DNA of 32,797 bases from Microvirga makkahensis (lineage in GTDB: Bacteria; Pseudomonadota; Alphaproteobacteria; Rhizobiales; Beijerinckiaceae): contig NZ_WURB01000039.1 of assembly GCF_009830105.1 (NCBI RefSeq), positions 1 through 32,797 on the forward strand, in the 5' to 3' direction. The position numbers were made by a program, and so were the translations under genes. The notes under the pieces were generated by a model that made no database searches, had not been told where the DNA came from, and was given only the letters and a program-made list of their open reading frames with translations. Numbering within the stretch: the first letter of the stretch is position 1; every line of letters starts with the position of its first letter. Of this stretch, positions 1 to 8,178 are shown in pieces.

Positions 1-142
1 GCTTCTCGGGGCGTTCCAGGTACAGCTTGATGAGGCGCTCAGCGTCTTCCATCAGCACGCTCAGTGCCTCGTCGGAAGGGCCATGCTCAACGTCGCGCAA
101 GTCGTGCTTGAGCCACTCCAAAGCCTTTGACCCTGCATCCCG
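1..142 (-). CDS. Partial hypothetical protein, runs off left edge
   Basis: On the minus strand this frame is open to the left edge and reads like a real protein. It is rich in charged, amphipathic helix-like sequence, for example the stretch KALEWLKHDLRDVEHGPSDE followed by ALSVLMEDAERLIKLYLERP. No family is recognised. The frame stays open upstream to beyond position 300, but without an ATG or a plausible GTG/TTG with a ribosome binding site, and the composition upstream of 142 no longer looks coding. The true start is therefore unclear, and the 5' end may have been lost or frameshifted. The left end is truncated by the window. Confidence 0.3.
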
Positions 143-310
143 TTTATTCTCCGTTCGGCACTGGTGTAGGCGTGCCGACGCGGAAGAGCATCCAGGGGGA
201 TCCAAAATGCGACGAGACTGTCTCGAACAGAGGCTCAGCGTCTTTGACGGCGGCCGAGGAGCAAGCCCTGAAGAAGGTCGGCTAGTACTACCATTCCGGA
301 TATCTCTCGA

Positions 311-339
311 ACTTCTGCAAAGTGCCATAAGGCGACGTT
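311..339 (+). repeat. Copy A of a dispersed 29-nt intergenic element
   Basis: The pattern is ACTTC, five bases, AGTGCCATAA, three bases, GACGTT. Two other copies with exactly the same internal spacing lie at 9345-9373 and 13486-13514. This copy has a G to A difference in the last hexamer compared with GACATT. The surrounding gap (143-489) holds no gene that I can support. Confidence 0.6.
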
Positions 340-489
340 TCGTTTGCGTAAATTGCTTATAACGGTCGATGGCAACCCATCCTAAAAACGGCGTCTATCT
401 CTAAGCTAGGTGAGAGAGCCAGTGCCAGCGGCCAAGCCTAGGAACTAATCTCTCAGGCACCTCCCAAGAGTTCAGAAAGCCGTATCCGT

Positions 490-507
490 TTTAGACTAAA
501 GTCTAAA
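490..507. promoter_or_regulatory. Perfect 18-bp palindrome, probable operator
   Basis: TTTAGACTAAAGTCTAAA is a perfect inverted repeat of 8-bp arms around AA. It is AT-rich in a GC-rich context and sits 65 bp upstream of the first gene of the sugar-acid operon. Palindromes of this size and symmetry are typical of dimeric GntR/FCD regulators, and such a regulator is encoded in the same operon at 4538-5257. Assignment of that regulator to this site is inference. No second copy was seen in the window. Confidence 0.6.
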
Positions 508-571
508 CAGATCTCAATTGACCCTCATGTTGTCGCTCGTTACCGGTCGACTAGTCGACAAGGATGATGCT

Positions 572-1594
572 ATGCTCGCTGTCTCGGTTCAGTCACCCCA
601 TCACCTTGAGGTACGCGAGGTTGCCGCGCCGGGAGAACCCGGACCTGGCGAAATCCTCCTGCGAACCATACGGGCAGGCATTTGCGGCTCAGATATCCAT
701 ATCTTTCACGGCTCGAACCCGTTTGCTCGATACCCGCGTGTCATCGGGCACGAGTTCGCGGGCATCATTGAAGCTGTAGGCGCAGGGGTCGAAGGTTTTG
801 CTCCAGGCGATCGAGCTGTCGTCGATCCAGTGGTCTCGTGCGGCCACTGCTATGCCTGCCGGCTCGGACGGTCCAATGTCTGCGGCAATCTTGAAGTGTT
901 CGGCGTCCATCGCGACGGCGGCTTTCGCGAGAAGCTCGTTGTTCCGGCAATCAACTGCGTGAAAGTGCCGGACACGATGCCCTTCGAGGTTGCAGCTTTG
1001 GCCGAGCCCTTCGCTGTTGCGGCCAACGTCCTTTCCCGCACCGGCATTGATGCCGGTGACACCGTGCTCATCTATGGAGCCGGCACTGTTGGCCTTACGG
1101 TTCTTCAGGTTGCCAAGCTACATGGCGCCCGCTGCCTAATTGCCGACATCGATGCTGCCCGTCTCGAACGGGCGCGCGCCCTCGGTGCTGATGTGACCAT
1201 CCACTCGCGGGTGCGATCGGTTCCGGATGCCGTCAAGGACGAGAATGAAGGTCTTGGCCCCACGTTAGTGATCGATGGTGCCGGGATCCCTGCCCTCCTG
1301 GAAGAGGCCTGCCGGATCGCAAGCCCGGCCGGTCGCATCGGTCTTCTCGGCTTCTCTCCAGCGCCCTGCAACATCAGCCAGCAGGAAATCGTCAAAAAGG
1401 AGCTGACCCTGGTTGGCTCAAGATTGAATCGCAAGTTCCTGCCCCAGGTCGTCACTTGGCTCGCTGAGGGGAAACTCAACCCGGCCGCCATGATCACTCA
1501 GACTTTCCTGGCCCAAGAGGCCCGGGCGGCCTTCGATCTGATTGAGACGCGGCCCCAGGACACCATCAAAGTTCAGCTCGCCTTTGGCGAGTAA
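572..1594 (+). CDS. Zinc-dependent sugar-acid/polyol dehydrogenase (RspB/sorbitol dehydrogenase type)
   Basis: Medium-chain dehydrogenase of 340 aa that should oxidise a secondary alcohol of a sugar acid or polyol with NAD(P). Visible features are the catalytic zinc ligands C38, H60 and E61 (in GHEFAG), the structural-zinc cysteines C90, C93, C96 and C104, and the nucleotide-binding GAGTVG at about 169-174. I chose the ATG at 572 because AAGGA lies 7 bases before it and the protein then starts like the family; an in-frame ATG at 518 would add 18 unconserved residues. It is the first gene of an operon with TRAP transporter, UxuB and UxuA. That context suggests oxidation of an aldonate such as L-gulonate at C5 to give fructuronate, as for RspB-like enzymes. 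The exact substrate is not readable from sequence. Confidence 0.85.
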   Translation: MLAVSVQSPHHLEVREVAAPGEPGPGEILLRTIRAGICGSDIHIFHGSNPFARYPRVIGHEFAGIIEAVGAGVEGFAPGDRAVVDPVVSCGHCYACRLGRSNVCGNLEVFGVHRDGGFREKLVVPAINCVKVPDTMPFEVAALAEPFAVAANVLSRTGIDAGDTVLIYGAGTVGLTVLQVAKLHGARCLIADIDAARLERARALGADVTIHSRVRSVPDAVKDENEGLGPTLVIDGAGIPALLEEACRIASPAGRIGLLGFSPAPCNISQQEIVKKELTLVGSRLNRKFLPQVVTWLAEGKLNPAAMITQTFLAQEARAAFDLIETRPQDTIKVQLAFGE

Positions 1595-1652
1595 GAAATG
1601 CTTCGCCCGGCCGCTCCCAGAGAGGGCGCGGCTCCCACAAGGAGGAAAATCA

Positions 1653-2648
1653 ATGTCACGCCAGTCAAAGTTTACCCGCCGCGCCGCTGTTGGCGCTCTG
1701 GGAACCCTGCTTGCACTCGGTGCCGCATCTCCGTCCTTTGCCCAAGCCAAGACAACCCTGAAGCTGGGACACCTCGGCAATGAAGAGAATGTCTGGCACA
1801 AGGCCGCCCTAAGGTTTGCCGAAGAGGTGTCAAAGCGCACCAACGGTGAGATTGAGGTTAAGGTCTTCCCGAACGAGCAACTCGGCAAGGAAACCGATCT
1901 GATCAAGGGTATCCAGCTCGGGACGGTCGACTTCACGATCACTGGCGAGTCGCTGCAGAACTGGGCTCCGTCTGCGGCCCTTCTGGCTGTCCCATACGCC
2001 ATTCGCGATCTTGACCACCTCGACAAGGTCGTGAACGGCCCGGTCGGCCAGAAGATTGCGCAGAACATTGAGGACAAGACCCAGCTCAAGCCTCTTGCCT
2101 ACTTCGCCCGCGGCGCGCGTGAGCTGACCTCGAACCGCCCCATCAAAACGCCGGATGATCTCAATGGCCTCAAGCTGCGCGTTCCTAACGTGCCGCTTTT
2201 CGTGAAGGTCTGGGAATCTCTTGGCGCCAAGCCGACGCCTATGGCGTTCTCGGAGGTGTTCACCTCGCTGCAGAACCACACCATCGACGCCCAGGAAAAC
2301 CCGCTCGCACTGATCAAGTCGGCGAGCCTCAACGAGGTCCAAAAGTACGTCAATCAGACCGACCACGTGCTGAGCTGGATCTATCTCGTTGGTGGCAGCA
2401 AGAAGCTCGGACGTCTTTCTGCTGAGCAGCAGACGGCGATAGCCGAGGCGGCCAAGGCCGCTCAGGCCTATGAGCGTGAGCTGTTCCTGAAGGACGAGCA
2501 GCAGCTCGCGGCTGATCTCAAGGCAAAGGGCATGGAGTTCGTCGCCTCGGATAAGGCCGCCTTTGCCGCCAAGGCTCAGCAGGCTGTTGCCGCCGCTCTC
2601 CCGGCCGAGATCAAGCCGCTCTACGATGAAATCGTCGCGACGAAGTAG
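1653..2648 (+). CDS. dctP: TRAP transporter substrate-binding protein DctP
   Basis: Periplasmic solute receptor of 331 aa. The N-terminus carries a signal peptide with twin arginines (FTRRAAVGAL) and likely cleavage after SFA at about residue 30, so Sec or Tat export is possible. The body is a typical DctP fold: TLKLGH at the first strand, FPNEQLGKE, GIQLGTVDF, and the GLKLRVP segment that follows the conserved arginine used to hold an organic-acid carboxylate. The start at 1653 has a strong AAGGAGGA site. It sits in the same operon as the DctQ and DctM subunits and hexuronate enzymes, so the ligand is probably a hexuronate or aldonate. The gene is separated from dctQ by a hairpin-containing gap. 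Confidence 0.93.
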   Translation: MSRQSKFTRRAAVGALGTLLALGAASPSFAQAKTTLKLGHLGNEENVWHKAALRFAEEVSKRTNGEIEVKVFPNEQLGKETDLIKGIQLGTVDFTITGESLQNWAPSAALLAVPYAIRDLDHLDKVVNGPVGQKIAQNIEDKTQLKPLAYFARGARELTSNRPIKTPDDLNGLKLRVPNVPLFVKVWESLGAKPTPMAFSEVFTSLQNHTIDAQENPLALIKSASLNEVQKYVNQTDHVLSWIYLVGGSKKLGRLSAEQQTAIAEAAKAAQAYERELFLKDEQQLAADLKAKGMEFVASDKAAFAAKAQQAVAAALPAEIKPLYDEIVATK

Positions 2649-2668
2649 TAAACACTCAGTCCAATAAG

Positions 2669-2707
2669 GCCTTGAGCAGTCAGTCCTAAAGGCAGACGGC
2701 TCAAGGC
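2669..2707 (+). other. Hairpin between dctP and dctQ
   Basis: GCCTTGAGC and GCTCAAGGC form a perfect 9-bp stem around a 21-nt loop just after the dctP stop. There is no T-tract, so it is not a normal terminator. It may protect the 3' end of the dctP message or partly attenuate transcription, so that the binding protein is made in excess over the membrane subunits. That role is inferred from the general need for excess binding protein in such transporters. Confidence 0.45.
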
Positions 2708-2752
2708 ACACTGTCCTTCCATTGGGACGATGCTATCTAAGCGAGACTGGTC

Positions 2753-3253
2753 ATGCGCAATGTCTTTGCCGCTTTAATGTCGGCCGTGCTCACCCTCTGC
2801 CGCTATGGCACGATTGCCGCTTTCAGTGTACTCATTGCTGTTGTGGCAATTCAGGTGCTTGGCCGCATTCCCGGCTTCCCGTCACCGTCTTGGACCGAAG
2901 AGGTTGCCCGCTTCGCGCTCGTCTATCTGGTCGCGTTCTCCTGTGGCATTGCCGTCCTTCGCAGCGAACTCGTTAACGTCGATCTCTTCGTCGCGCCCCT
3001 TCCCGCGTCGGCCCGACGGATCGTTGACCGCATTGTCGATCTCATCATCCTTGGCTTCTCGATCGCCATCATTCCCGGCGCCTACGATTACGTCGTGGGC
3101 AGTATCGGTGAGCGGGCACGCTCCATCGATATTCCAATGATCACGATCTATGTCGTTACGCTCATCATCCCGATGGCTCTCGCCTTCTTCTCGCTGGCGC
3201 GTCTCCTTGGCTTTGCCCAACCCTCTCCCGCGAGCCATGGGGAGCTCGTCTGA
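2753..3253 (+). CDS. dctQ: TRAP transporter small membrane subunit DctQ
   Basis: Small integral membrane protein of 166 aa with four hydrophobic segments (around residues 15-35, 50-70, 88-108 and 128-150). It has the family hallmark PSWTEEVARF after the first segment, followed by LVNVDLF. DctQ partners DctM to form the Na+-driven permease. The stop overlaps the dctM start (TGATG at 3251-3255), which indicates translational coupling. The start is assigned at 2753; no strong ribosome binding site precedes it, and the upstream bases contain only a weak purine run (AAGCGAGA). Confidence 0.9.
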   Translation: MRNVFAALMSAVLTLCRYGTIAAFSVLIAVVAIQVLGRIPGFPSPSWTEEVARFALVYLVAFSCGIAVLRSELVNVDLFVAPLPASARRIVDRIVDLIILGFSIAIIPGAYDYVVGSIGERARSIDIPMITIYVVTLIIPMALAFFSLARLLGFAQPSPASHGELV

Positions 3254-4530
3254 TGCTAGTCACTCTTCTGTTCACGACCTTCGCGGTTTGTCTCGTTCTC
3301 GGTGTTCCTATTGGCATCTCGCTGGGCCTTGCCGCAGCCGTTTACCTTGTCGGCGCCGACATTGACCTGAGCGTGGTACCGCAGTTCATGTTCGCCGGCA
3401 TGGACTCGTTCGTCCTTCTCTGCATCCCCGGTTTCGTACTGGCCGGCAATCTGATGAATGGCGGCGGGATCACGGACCAGATTGTCCGGTTCGGCAATGC
3501 CGTTGTCGGTCACATCCGGGGCGGTCTCGGTCTCGCCAACGTTCTTGGCTCAATGATCTTCGCTGGCATTTCGGGAACAGCGGTCGCGGAGACGGCCTCA
3601 ATCGGGTCTGTCATGATCCCGGCGATGCGCAAATCCGGTTATGACGCTCCCTTCGCAGCGGCCGTGACAGCCGCGGCCTCGACCGTGGGACCGATCATCC
3701 CGCCGAGCGTTCCAATGATCATCGTCGGCACCCTGACGGGCCTGTCTGTCGGTAAGATGTTCCTCGCGGGTGCCGTCCCAGGGCTTTTGCTTGGCCTCGG
3801 AATGATGCTGACGGTCTATATCCTATCCCGCAAGCGCGGCTACCCGAAAGGTGCCTGGGGCGGAGTCCGTCACGTTCTGGCCACCAGCAGGGGTGCGCTT
3901 TGGGCCCTTCTGATGACCGGTGTCATCCTGTTCGGCATCGTCGGTGGCTTCTTTACGCCGACCGAAGCGTCCATCATCTCAGCGCTCTACGCGTTCGTGG
4001 TCGGCCTGTTCATCTACAAAGGCTTCAAACTGACCCATCTCCCGAACATCCTCCTTGAGAGTGCCATCGGGTCGGGAGCTCTCATTCTTCTGGTGGGACT
4101 AGCGAACGTGTTTGGCTGGATTCTCACAAGCGAGCAGATCCCCCAGATGATCGCCGATGCAATGCTGTCGCTCACCACGAACAAGTACGTGATCATCCTC
4201 CTGATCAACATCCTGCTTTTGATCGTCGGCACCTTCATGGAAACCATCGCAGCGCTGATCATCCTGATTCCGCCCTTGCTGGCGGTTGCCGTGAAAGTTG
4301 GCATCGACCCTATCCATTTCGCGACCTTTGCCGTGCTCAACCTGATGATTGGCCTGACGACGCCGCCTGTAGGAGTGTGTCTCTTCGTTGCAGCAAACAT
4401 TGCGAAGGTCTCTCTGGCTGCGGTTTCCCGCGCAATCCTCCCCTTCCTGGTGTGCAACATTCTCATCCTTTTCATTGTGTCCTACATCCCGGAAGTCTCG
4501 CTGTGGCTCCCAAGCATCTTCTATAAGTGA
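3253..4530 (+). CDS. dctM: TRAP transporter large permease subunit DctM
   Basis: Large membrane permease of 425 aa, the usual length for the family, with about a dozen hydrophobic helices. Family signatures are present: IPGFVLAGNLM, GGLGLANVLGSMIFAGISGT, the segment AASTVGPIIPPSVPMI and, near the C-terminus, LNLMIGLTTPPVG. It imports the substrate delivered by DctP using a sodium gradient. The gene starts inside the dctQ stop codon and is followed after 7 bases by the regulator gene, so all belong to one transcript. Confidence 0.93.
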   Translation: MLVTLLFTTFAVCLVLGVPIGISLGLAAAVYLVGADIDLSVVPQFMFAGMDSFVLLCIPGFVLAGNLMNGGGITDQIVRFGNAVVGHIRGGLGLANVLGSMIFAGISGTAVAETASIGSVMIPAMRKSGYDAPFAAAVTAAASTVGPIIPPSVPMIIVGTLTGLSVGKMFLAGAVPGLLLGLGMMLTVYILSRKRGYPKGAWGGVRHVLATSRGALWALLMTGVILFGIVGGFFTPTEASIISALYAFVVGLFIYKGFKLTHLPNILLESAIGSGALILLVGLANVFGWILTSEQIPQMIADAMLSLTTNKYVIILLINILLLIVGTFMETIAALIILIPPLLAVAVKVGIDPIHFATFAVLNLMIGLTTPPVGVCLFVAANIAKVSLAAVSRAILPFLVCNILILFIVSYIPEVSLWLPSIFYK

Positions 4531-4537
4531 GGTGCTG

Positions 4538-5257
4538 ATGTCCTCTTCAAGCATGCACGCCAATAGAGAACGTGCGCGAGGCACGGCGGCTTCGCTACCG
4601 TCTGCAACCGTGCGCAGCATCCGGGAGCAAATCCGGGATGATATCGTCACCCTCCGCCTCCGCCCCGGCACGCGGCTATCGGAAAATGAGCTTGCCTTGC
4701 GCTTCGGCACCAGTCGTGCCCCAGTACGCGAGGCCCTCATCCGGTTGGTAGAAGAGGGATTGATTGAGGTCTTGCCTCAGCGCGGCAGCTTCGTGAGCCG
4801 TATTTCCCTCGCCTCCATGCAGCGAGCACGGTTTGTACGCGAAGCACTGGAAATCGCGATCGTCCGGCGCGCGGCTGAGCGGGGTCTTTCATCAGCCGCC
4901 CAGGAAAAGATCACGGCAGCACTAGCCGATCAGGAAAAGGCCCAGACGGACGCCGAACATTTTACTCTTGCGGATGACGCCTTCCATCGTGCTATTGCTG
5001 ATGACATCGGTATTTCCATGATCTGGTCGGTGCTGGAGCGAGAAAAGTCGCAATTCGATCGGATCCGCTTTCTCAGCCTACCCGTCAGGACACCCGTCGA
5101 GGCCCTGATCCGCCAGCACAGAGAGATCCTCAAGGCCATTCTGAGCCGAAGTCCTGAGGAGGCTGAAGCAGCGATGCGCGTCCACCTCTCCGAGGTGCTC
5201 AAGATTACAGAGCAACTGGCCGCCGAGCACCCGGATCTGATCGCTAACGATGTCTAA
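4538..5257 (+). CDS. GntR-family regulator, FadR/FCD subfamily
   Basis: Regulator of 239 aa. Residues about 23-88 form the GntR winged helix, with the signature LRPGTRLSENELALRFGTSR then APVREALIRL. The rest is an FCD ligand domain: the D..FH motif (ADDAFHRAIA) and later histidines in RQHREIL and MRVHLSEVL fit its metal/carboxylate-binding site. The start at 4538 has GAGG at suitable spacing right after the dctM stop; the longer open frame upstream overlaps dctM and is rejected. Its 3' end overlaps the next gene by 8 bases. By context it should sense a hexuronate or aldonate intermediate and repress this operon, probably through the palindrome at 490-507. That link is inferred. Confidence 0.9.
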   Translation: MSSSSMHANRERARGTAASLPSATVRSIREQIRDDIVTLRLRPGTRLSENELALRFGTSRAPVREALIRLVEEGLIEVLPQRGSFVSRISLASMQRARFVREALEIAIVRRAAERGLSSAAQEKITAALADQEKAQTDAEHFTLADDAFHRAIADDIGISMIWSVLEREKSQFDRIRFLSLPVRTPVEALIRQHREILKAILSRSPEEAEAAMRVHLSEVLKITEQLAAEHPDLIANDV

Positions 5258-6770
5258 TCAGCAAGAACCTAGGATGGCGGAGCGCCCTCTTCTCTCTCCG
5301 GCAACTCTCGCCCTCGCCAAGGCCGGAACGCAGCGCCCAGCCTATGACCGCAGCCGACTTCGCACCGGTATCGTTCATCTTGGCCTTGGTGCCTTCGTCC
5401 GTGCCCACCAGGCGCTCTATACGGAGGAACTCCACGCCGCCGAGATCGGTGACTGGGGCATTGCAGGTGTCAGCCTCCAGCGTCCCGATCAGCGCGACCG
5501 TCTCATGCCGCAAGCAGGGCTATATACTGCGCTGCAAAAGGATCGCACGGGCGTGTCGGCGCGCATTGTGGGCTGCATCAACTCGGTGATGGTGGCCCCG
5601 GAAGATCCTGTCGCGGTGGTGGAGGCTATGGCTGATGCCCGCGTGAAGATCGTCAGCCTGACTGTGACCGAGAAAGGCTATTGCATCGACCCGGCCACAG
5701 GGCGCCTGCAGCAACATCACCCTGATATCCGCCATGACCTTGAGCATCCGGGCGAGCCGCGGACCGCTGTAGGCCTTATTCTGGCGGCTCTGGAGCGCCG
5801 ACGAGATGAAGGCATGGCCCCCTTCACGGTTCTGTGCTGCGACAATCTTCCTTCAAACGGGCGCCTGCTCGCATCCCTCGTCAGCGATTTTGCCGCCCTG
5901 CGCGATTGCGGGCTCGCTACCTGGGTTGAAACCCATGCCTCCTTTCCGTCCACCATGGTGGATCGGATCGTTCCGGCAACGACCGCTGAGGATATCGCAG
6001 AGGCCGCCCGGCTCACGGGGCTAGCGGATGCGGCACCCGTCGTGCATGAGCCTTTCCGCCAATGGGTGATCGAGGATCGGTTCATCGAGAACGCTCGCCC
6101 GCGGTGGGAGCGCGTCGGAGTCGAACTAGTCAGGGACGTTGCTCCCTACGAGCACATGAAGCTTCGGCTCCTCAATGGTGCCCACTCAGCTCTGGCATAC
6201 CTCGGCTATCTGGCGGGTCACGAGACTATCGCGGACACGGTGGAGGATCCGGTTTTGCGCGCCTTTGCCCAGGAGCTCTGGCGAGAGGAGATCATTCCTG
6301 TTGTTCCGGCCCCACCCGGTACCGACCTATCCAACTATGCACGAATGCTCCTCGAGCGCTTCTCCAACCCGGCAATTCGGCATCGCACATGGCAGATTGC
6401 CATGGATGGGTCGCAGAAGCTTCCGCAGCGGTTGCTCGCGACGGCCCGCGAGCGTCTCTCCCGCGATCTGCCGCTGCCGAGGATTGTGCTCGCCGTGGCG
6501 GCGTGGCTGCGCTACGTCGGCGGCATTGACGAGAGCGGGCGCGAGATCGACGTCCGCGATCCCCTCGCCTTCCATCTCCGGACTGTTCTCGACCATGCGG
6601 GCAACGCACCGCAGGACCGGGTTCGAGCTGTTGTGGAGATTGAAGCGATCTTCGGTTCCGATCTGTCACGCGACGCCCGCTTCGTGGATGCGCTGACAGC
6701 CGCCTACACCCAGCTTCTTACGCGCGGCGCCCGAAATGCCGCAGCGGAGCTCATTTCTGCCGGTTTCTGA
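5250..6770 (+). CDS. uxuB: Fructuronate reductase / mannitol dehydrogenase family
   Basis: Long-chain polyol dehydrogenase of 506 aa, interconverting D-fructuronate and D-mannonate with NAD(H). The N-terminal nucleotide-binding segment is IVHLGLGAFVRAHQA (41-55), followed by GDWGIAGVSL; CDNLPSNG lies at 198-205. The catalytic stretch is EHMKLRLLNGAHSALAY, with K304, N309 and H312 matching the conserved Lys, Asn and His of the family. The start at 5250 overlaps the regulator stop (ATGTCTAA). UxuA follows directly, which argues for fructuronate reductase rather than mannitol or altronate dehydrogenase. A second possible start at 5274 would remove 8 residues. Confidence 0.88.
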   Translation: MSNQQEPRMAERPLLSPATLALAKAGTQRPAYDRSRLRTGIVHLGLGAFVRAHQALYTEELHAAEIGDWGIAGVSLQRPDQRDRLMPQAGLYTALQKDRTGVSARIVGCINSVMVAPEDPVAVVEAMADARVKIVSLTVTEKGYCIDPATGRLQQHHPDIRHDLEHPGEPRTAVGLILAALERRRDEGMAPFTVLCCDNLPSNGRLLASLVSDFAALRDCGLATWVETHASFPSTMVDRIVPATTAEDIAEAARLTGLADAAPVVHEPFRQWVIEDRFIENARPRWERVGVELVRDVAPYEHMKLRLLNGAHSALAYLGYLAGHETIADTVEDPVLRAFAQELWREEIIPVVPAPPGTDLSNYARMLLERFSNPAIRHRTWQIAMDGSQKLPQRLLATARERLSRDLPLPRIVLAVAAWLRYVGGIDESGREIDVRDPLAFHLRTVLDHAGNAPQDRVRAVVEIEAIFGSDLSRDARFVDALTAAYTQLLTRGARNAAAELISAGF

Positions 6771-6795
6771 GTCCGGCTCTTACGAGGTTACCACC

Positions 6796-7992
6796 ATGGA
6801 ACAGACCTGGCGTTGGTTCGGCCCTGACGATGTCGTTCAGCTTTCCCATATCTGTCAGACCGGCGCGACGGGGATCGTGACGGCGTTGCACCACATCCCC
6901 TATGGCGTCATCTGGAGCATCGAGGAGATCGAGAAGCGCAAGGCGCTCATCACGGCTGATCCCTCGCTTGGCCTGCGCTGGAGCGTGGTGGAGAGCCTGC
7001 CCGTCCACGAGAACATCAAGATCGGCGAAGGCGACCTCACGCCCCTGTTCGAAAATTACCGGCAGTCGCTGCGCAATCTGGCCCAATGCGGCATCACCAC
7101 GATCTGCTACAACTTCATGCCTGTGGTGGACTGGACTCGCACCGAACTCGCCTACCCTCTTCCCGGCGGCGGCACGGCCCTGCGCTTCAATGCGCACGAA
7201 TTCGCCGCCTTCGACTGCTTCATGCTTGAGCGCGTCGGTGCGGAGGCGGACCATTCACCCGAAATCCTAGAGAGGGCAAGGAATTGGTACGACCGCTCAT
7301 CGGAAGCGGACCGGCGCCAGCTTCTGTCGAACATCATGGCCGGGCTGCCGGGCGCATACGACCGCTACGACATCCCTGGCCTGCGCGTCATGCTGGACCG
7401 CTACCGGGACATCGACGCCAAGGCGCTGCGCGAGAACCTTGCCCGCTTCCTGCGCGAGGTGATCCCAACAGCGGAGGAAGTCGGCATCCGGATGTGCATC
7501 CATCCCGATGATCCGCCGCGCCCGCTCATGGGCCTGCCGCGCATCGTGTCCAATGCGGACGACATCGGGTTCATCCTTGACGCAGTCGGCTCCCCTGCAA
7601 ACGGCCTTACCCTATGCAGCGGGTCGCTTGGGGCCAATCCCGTCAACGATGTTCCGGCCATCGCCAGGCGGTTCGCCAGCCGCATCTGGTTTGCCCACCT
7701 GCGCAACGTCGCCAAGGAGCCGGATGGCTCCTTCATGGAGGCGGATCACCTCGGCGGCGATACCGACATGGTGGCTTTGGTAACAGTGCTTCTCGAGGAG
7801 CAGAAGCGCCGCAAGGATGCCGGAGATGCGCAGTGGCGCATCCCTATGCGTCCCGACCACGGCCACGAGCTTCTGGACGATGTGGGCAAGCCGACCCACC
7901 CGGGCTATCCTGCCATCGGCCGTTTGCGCGGCCTTGCCGAGCTTCGCGGCGTGATGACAGCCGTCTCAGCCCTCCGCGACCTGCCGCTCTAG
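6796..7992 (+). CDS. uxuA: D-mannonate dehydratase
   Basis: TIM-barrel dehydratase of 398 aa, close to the usual length. It converts D-mannonate to 2-keto-3-deoxy-D-gluconate with a divalent metal. Family signatures are WRWFGPDD at the N-terminus, TGIVTALHHIPYG, CIHPDDPP (metal-binding Cys/His region), LCSGSLGA, FAHLRNV and, near the end, MRPDHGHELLDD. The start at 6796 is preceded by an ACGAGG-like site; the in-frame ATG at 6736 lies inside uxuB and is rejected. The gene follows uxuB by 25 bases. Downstream enzymes for the product (KDG kinase and aldolase) are not in the window. Confidence 0.95.
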   Translation: MEQTWRWFGPDDVVQLSHICQTGATGIVTALHHIPYGVIWSIEEIEKRKALITADPSLGLRWSVVESLPVHENIKIGEGDLTPLFENYRQSLRNLAQCGITTICYNFMPVVDWTRTELAYPLPGGGTALRFNAHEFAAFDCFMLERVGAEADHSPEILERARNWYDRSSEADRRQLLSNIMAGLPGAYDRYDIPGLRVMLDRYRDIDAKALRENLARFLREVIPTAEEVGIRMCIHPDDPPRPLMGLPRIVSNADDIGFILDAVGSPANGLTLCSGSLGANPVNDVPAIARRFASRIWFAHLRNVAKEPDGSFMEADHLGGDTDMVALVTVLLEEQKRRKDAGDAQWRIPMRPDHGHELLDDVGKPTHPGYPAIGRLRGLAELRGVMTAVSALRDLPL

Positions 7993-8097
7993 GATTTTTC
8001 TTGCCGACGGTTACCCGCTGCCGCAAGCATCGCTGCGCTGAGACTTCGGAAACTCTGTACGGATGTCGAAACCAGCGGATCGGCATTGACGTTTGCT

Positions 8098-8121
8098 GAT
8101 GGTCCAGCCGGTTGGACCATC
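8098..8121. promoter_or_regulatory. Inverted repeat upstream of the YiaK-like dehydrogenase
   Basis: GATGGTCCA, six bases, TGGACCATC: perfect 9-bp arms located 57 bp before the start at 8179, in the 186-bp gap after uxuA. No T-tract follows, so it is unlikely to be a terminator. TGGTCCA half-sites resemble those of some FCD-type regulators, so a second operator or an internal promoter is possible. Confidence 0.4.
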
Positions 8122-8178
8122 GCCGGACATCGCTCCACCTGTCTCTGCTCCGGTAGCGGGCTAACTTACGAGGTCGGA

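Noticed and set aside
27..362. A 111-codon plus-strand frame at the left edge
   Set aside because: It overlaps the more protein-like minus-strand frame and repeat copy A, and has no recognisable features or ribosome binding site.
8098..8121. The inverted repeat as a terminator of the uxuA transcript
   Set aside because: No T-tract follows on either strand, and it lies closer to the next gene than to the uxuA stop.
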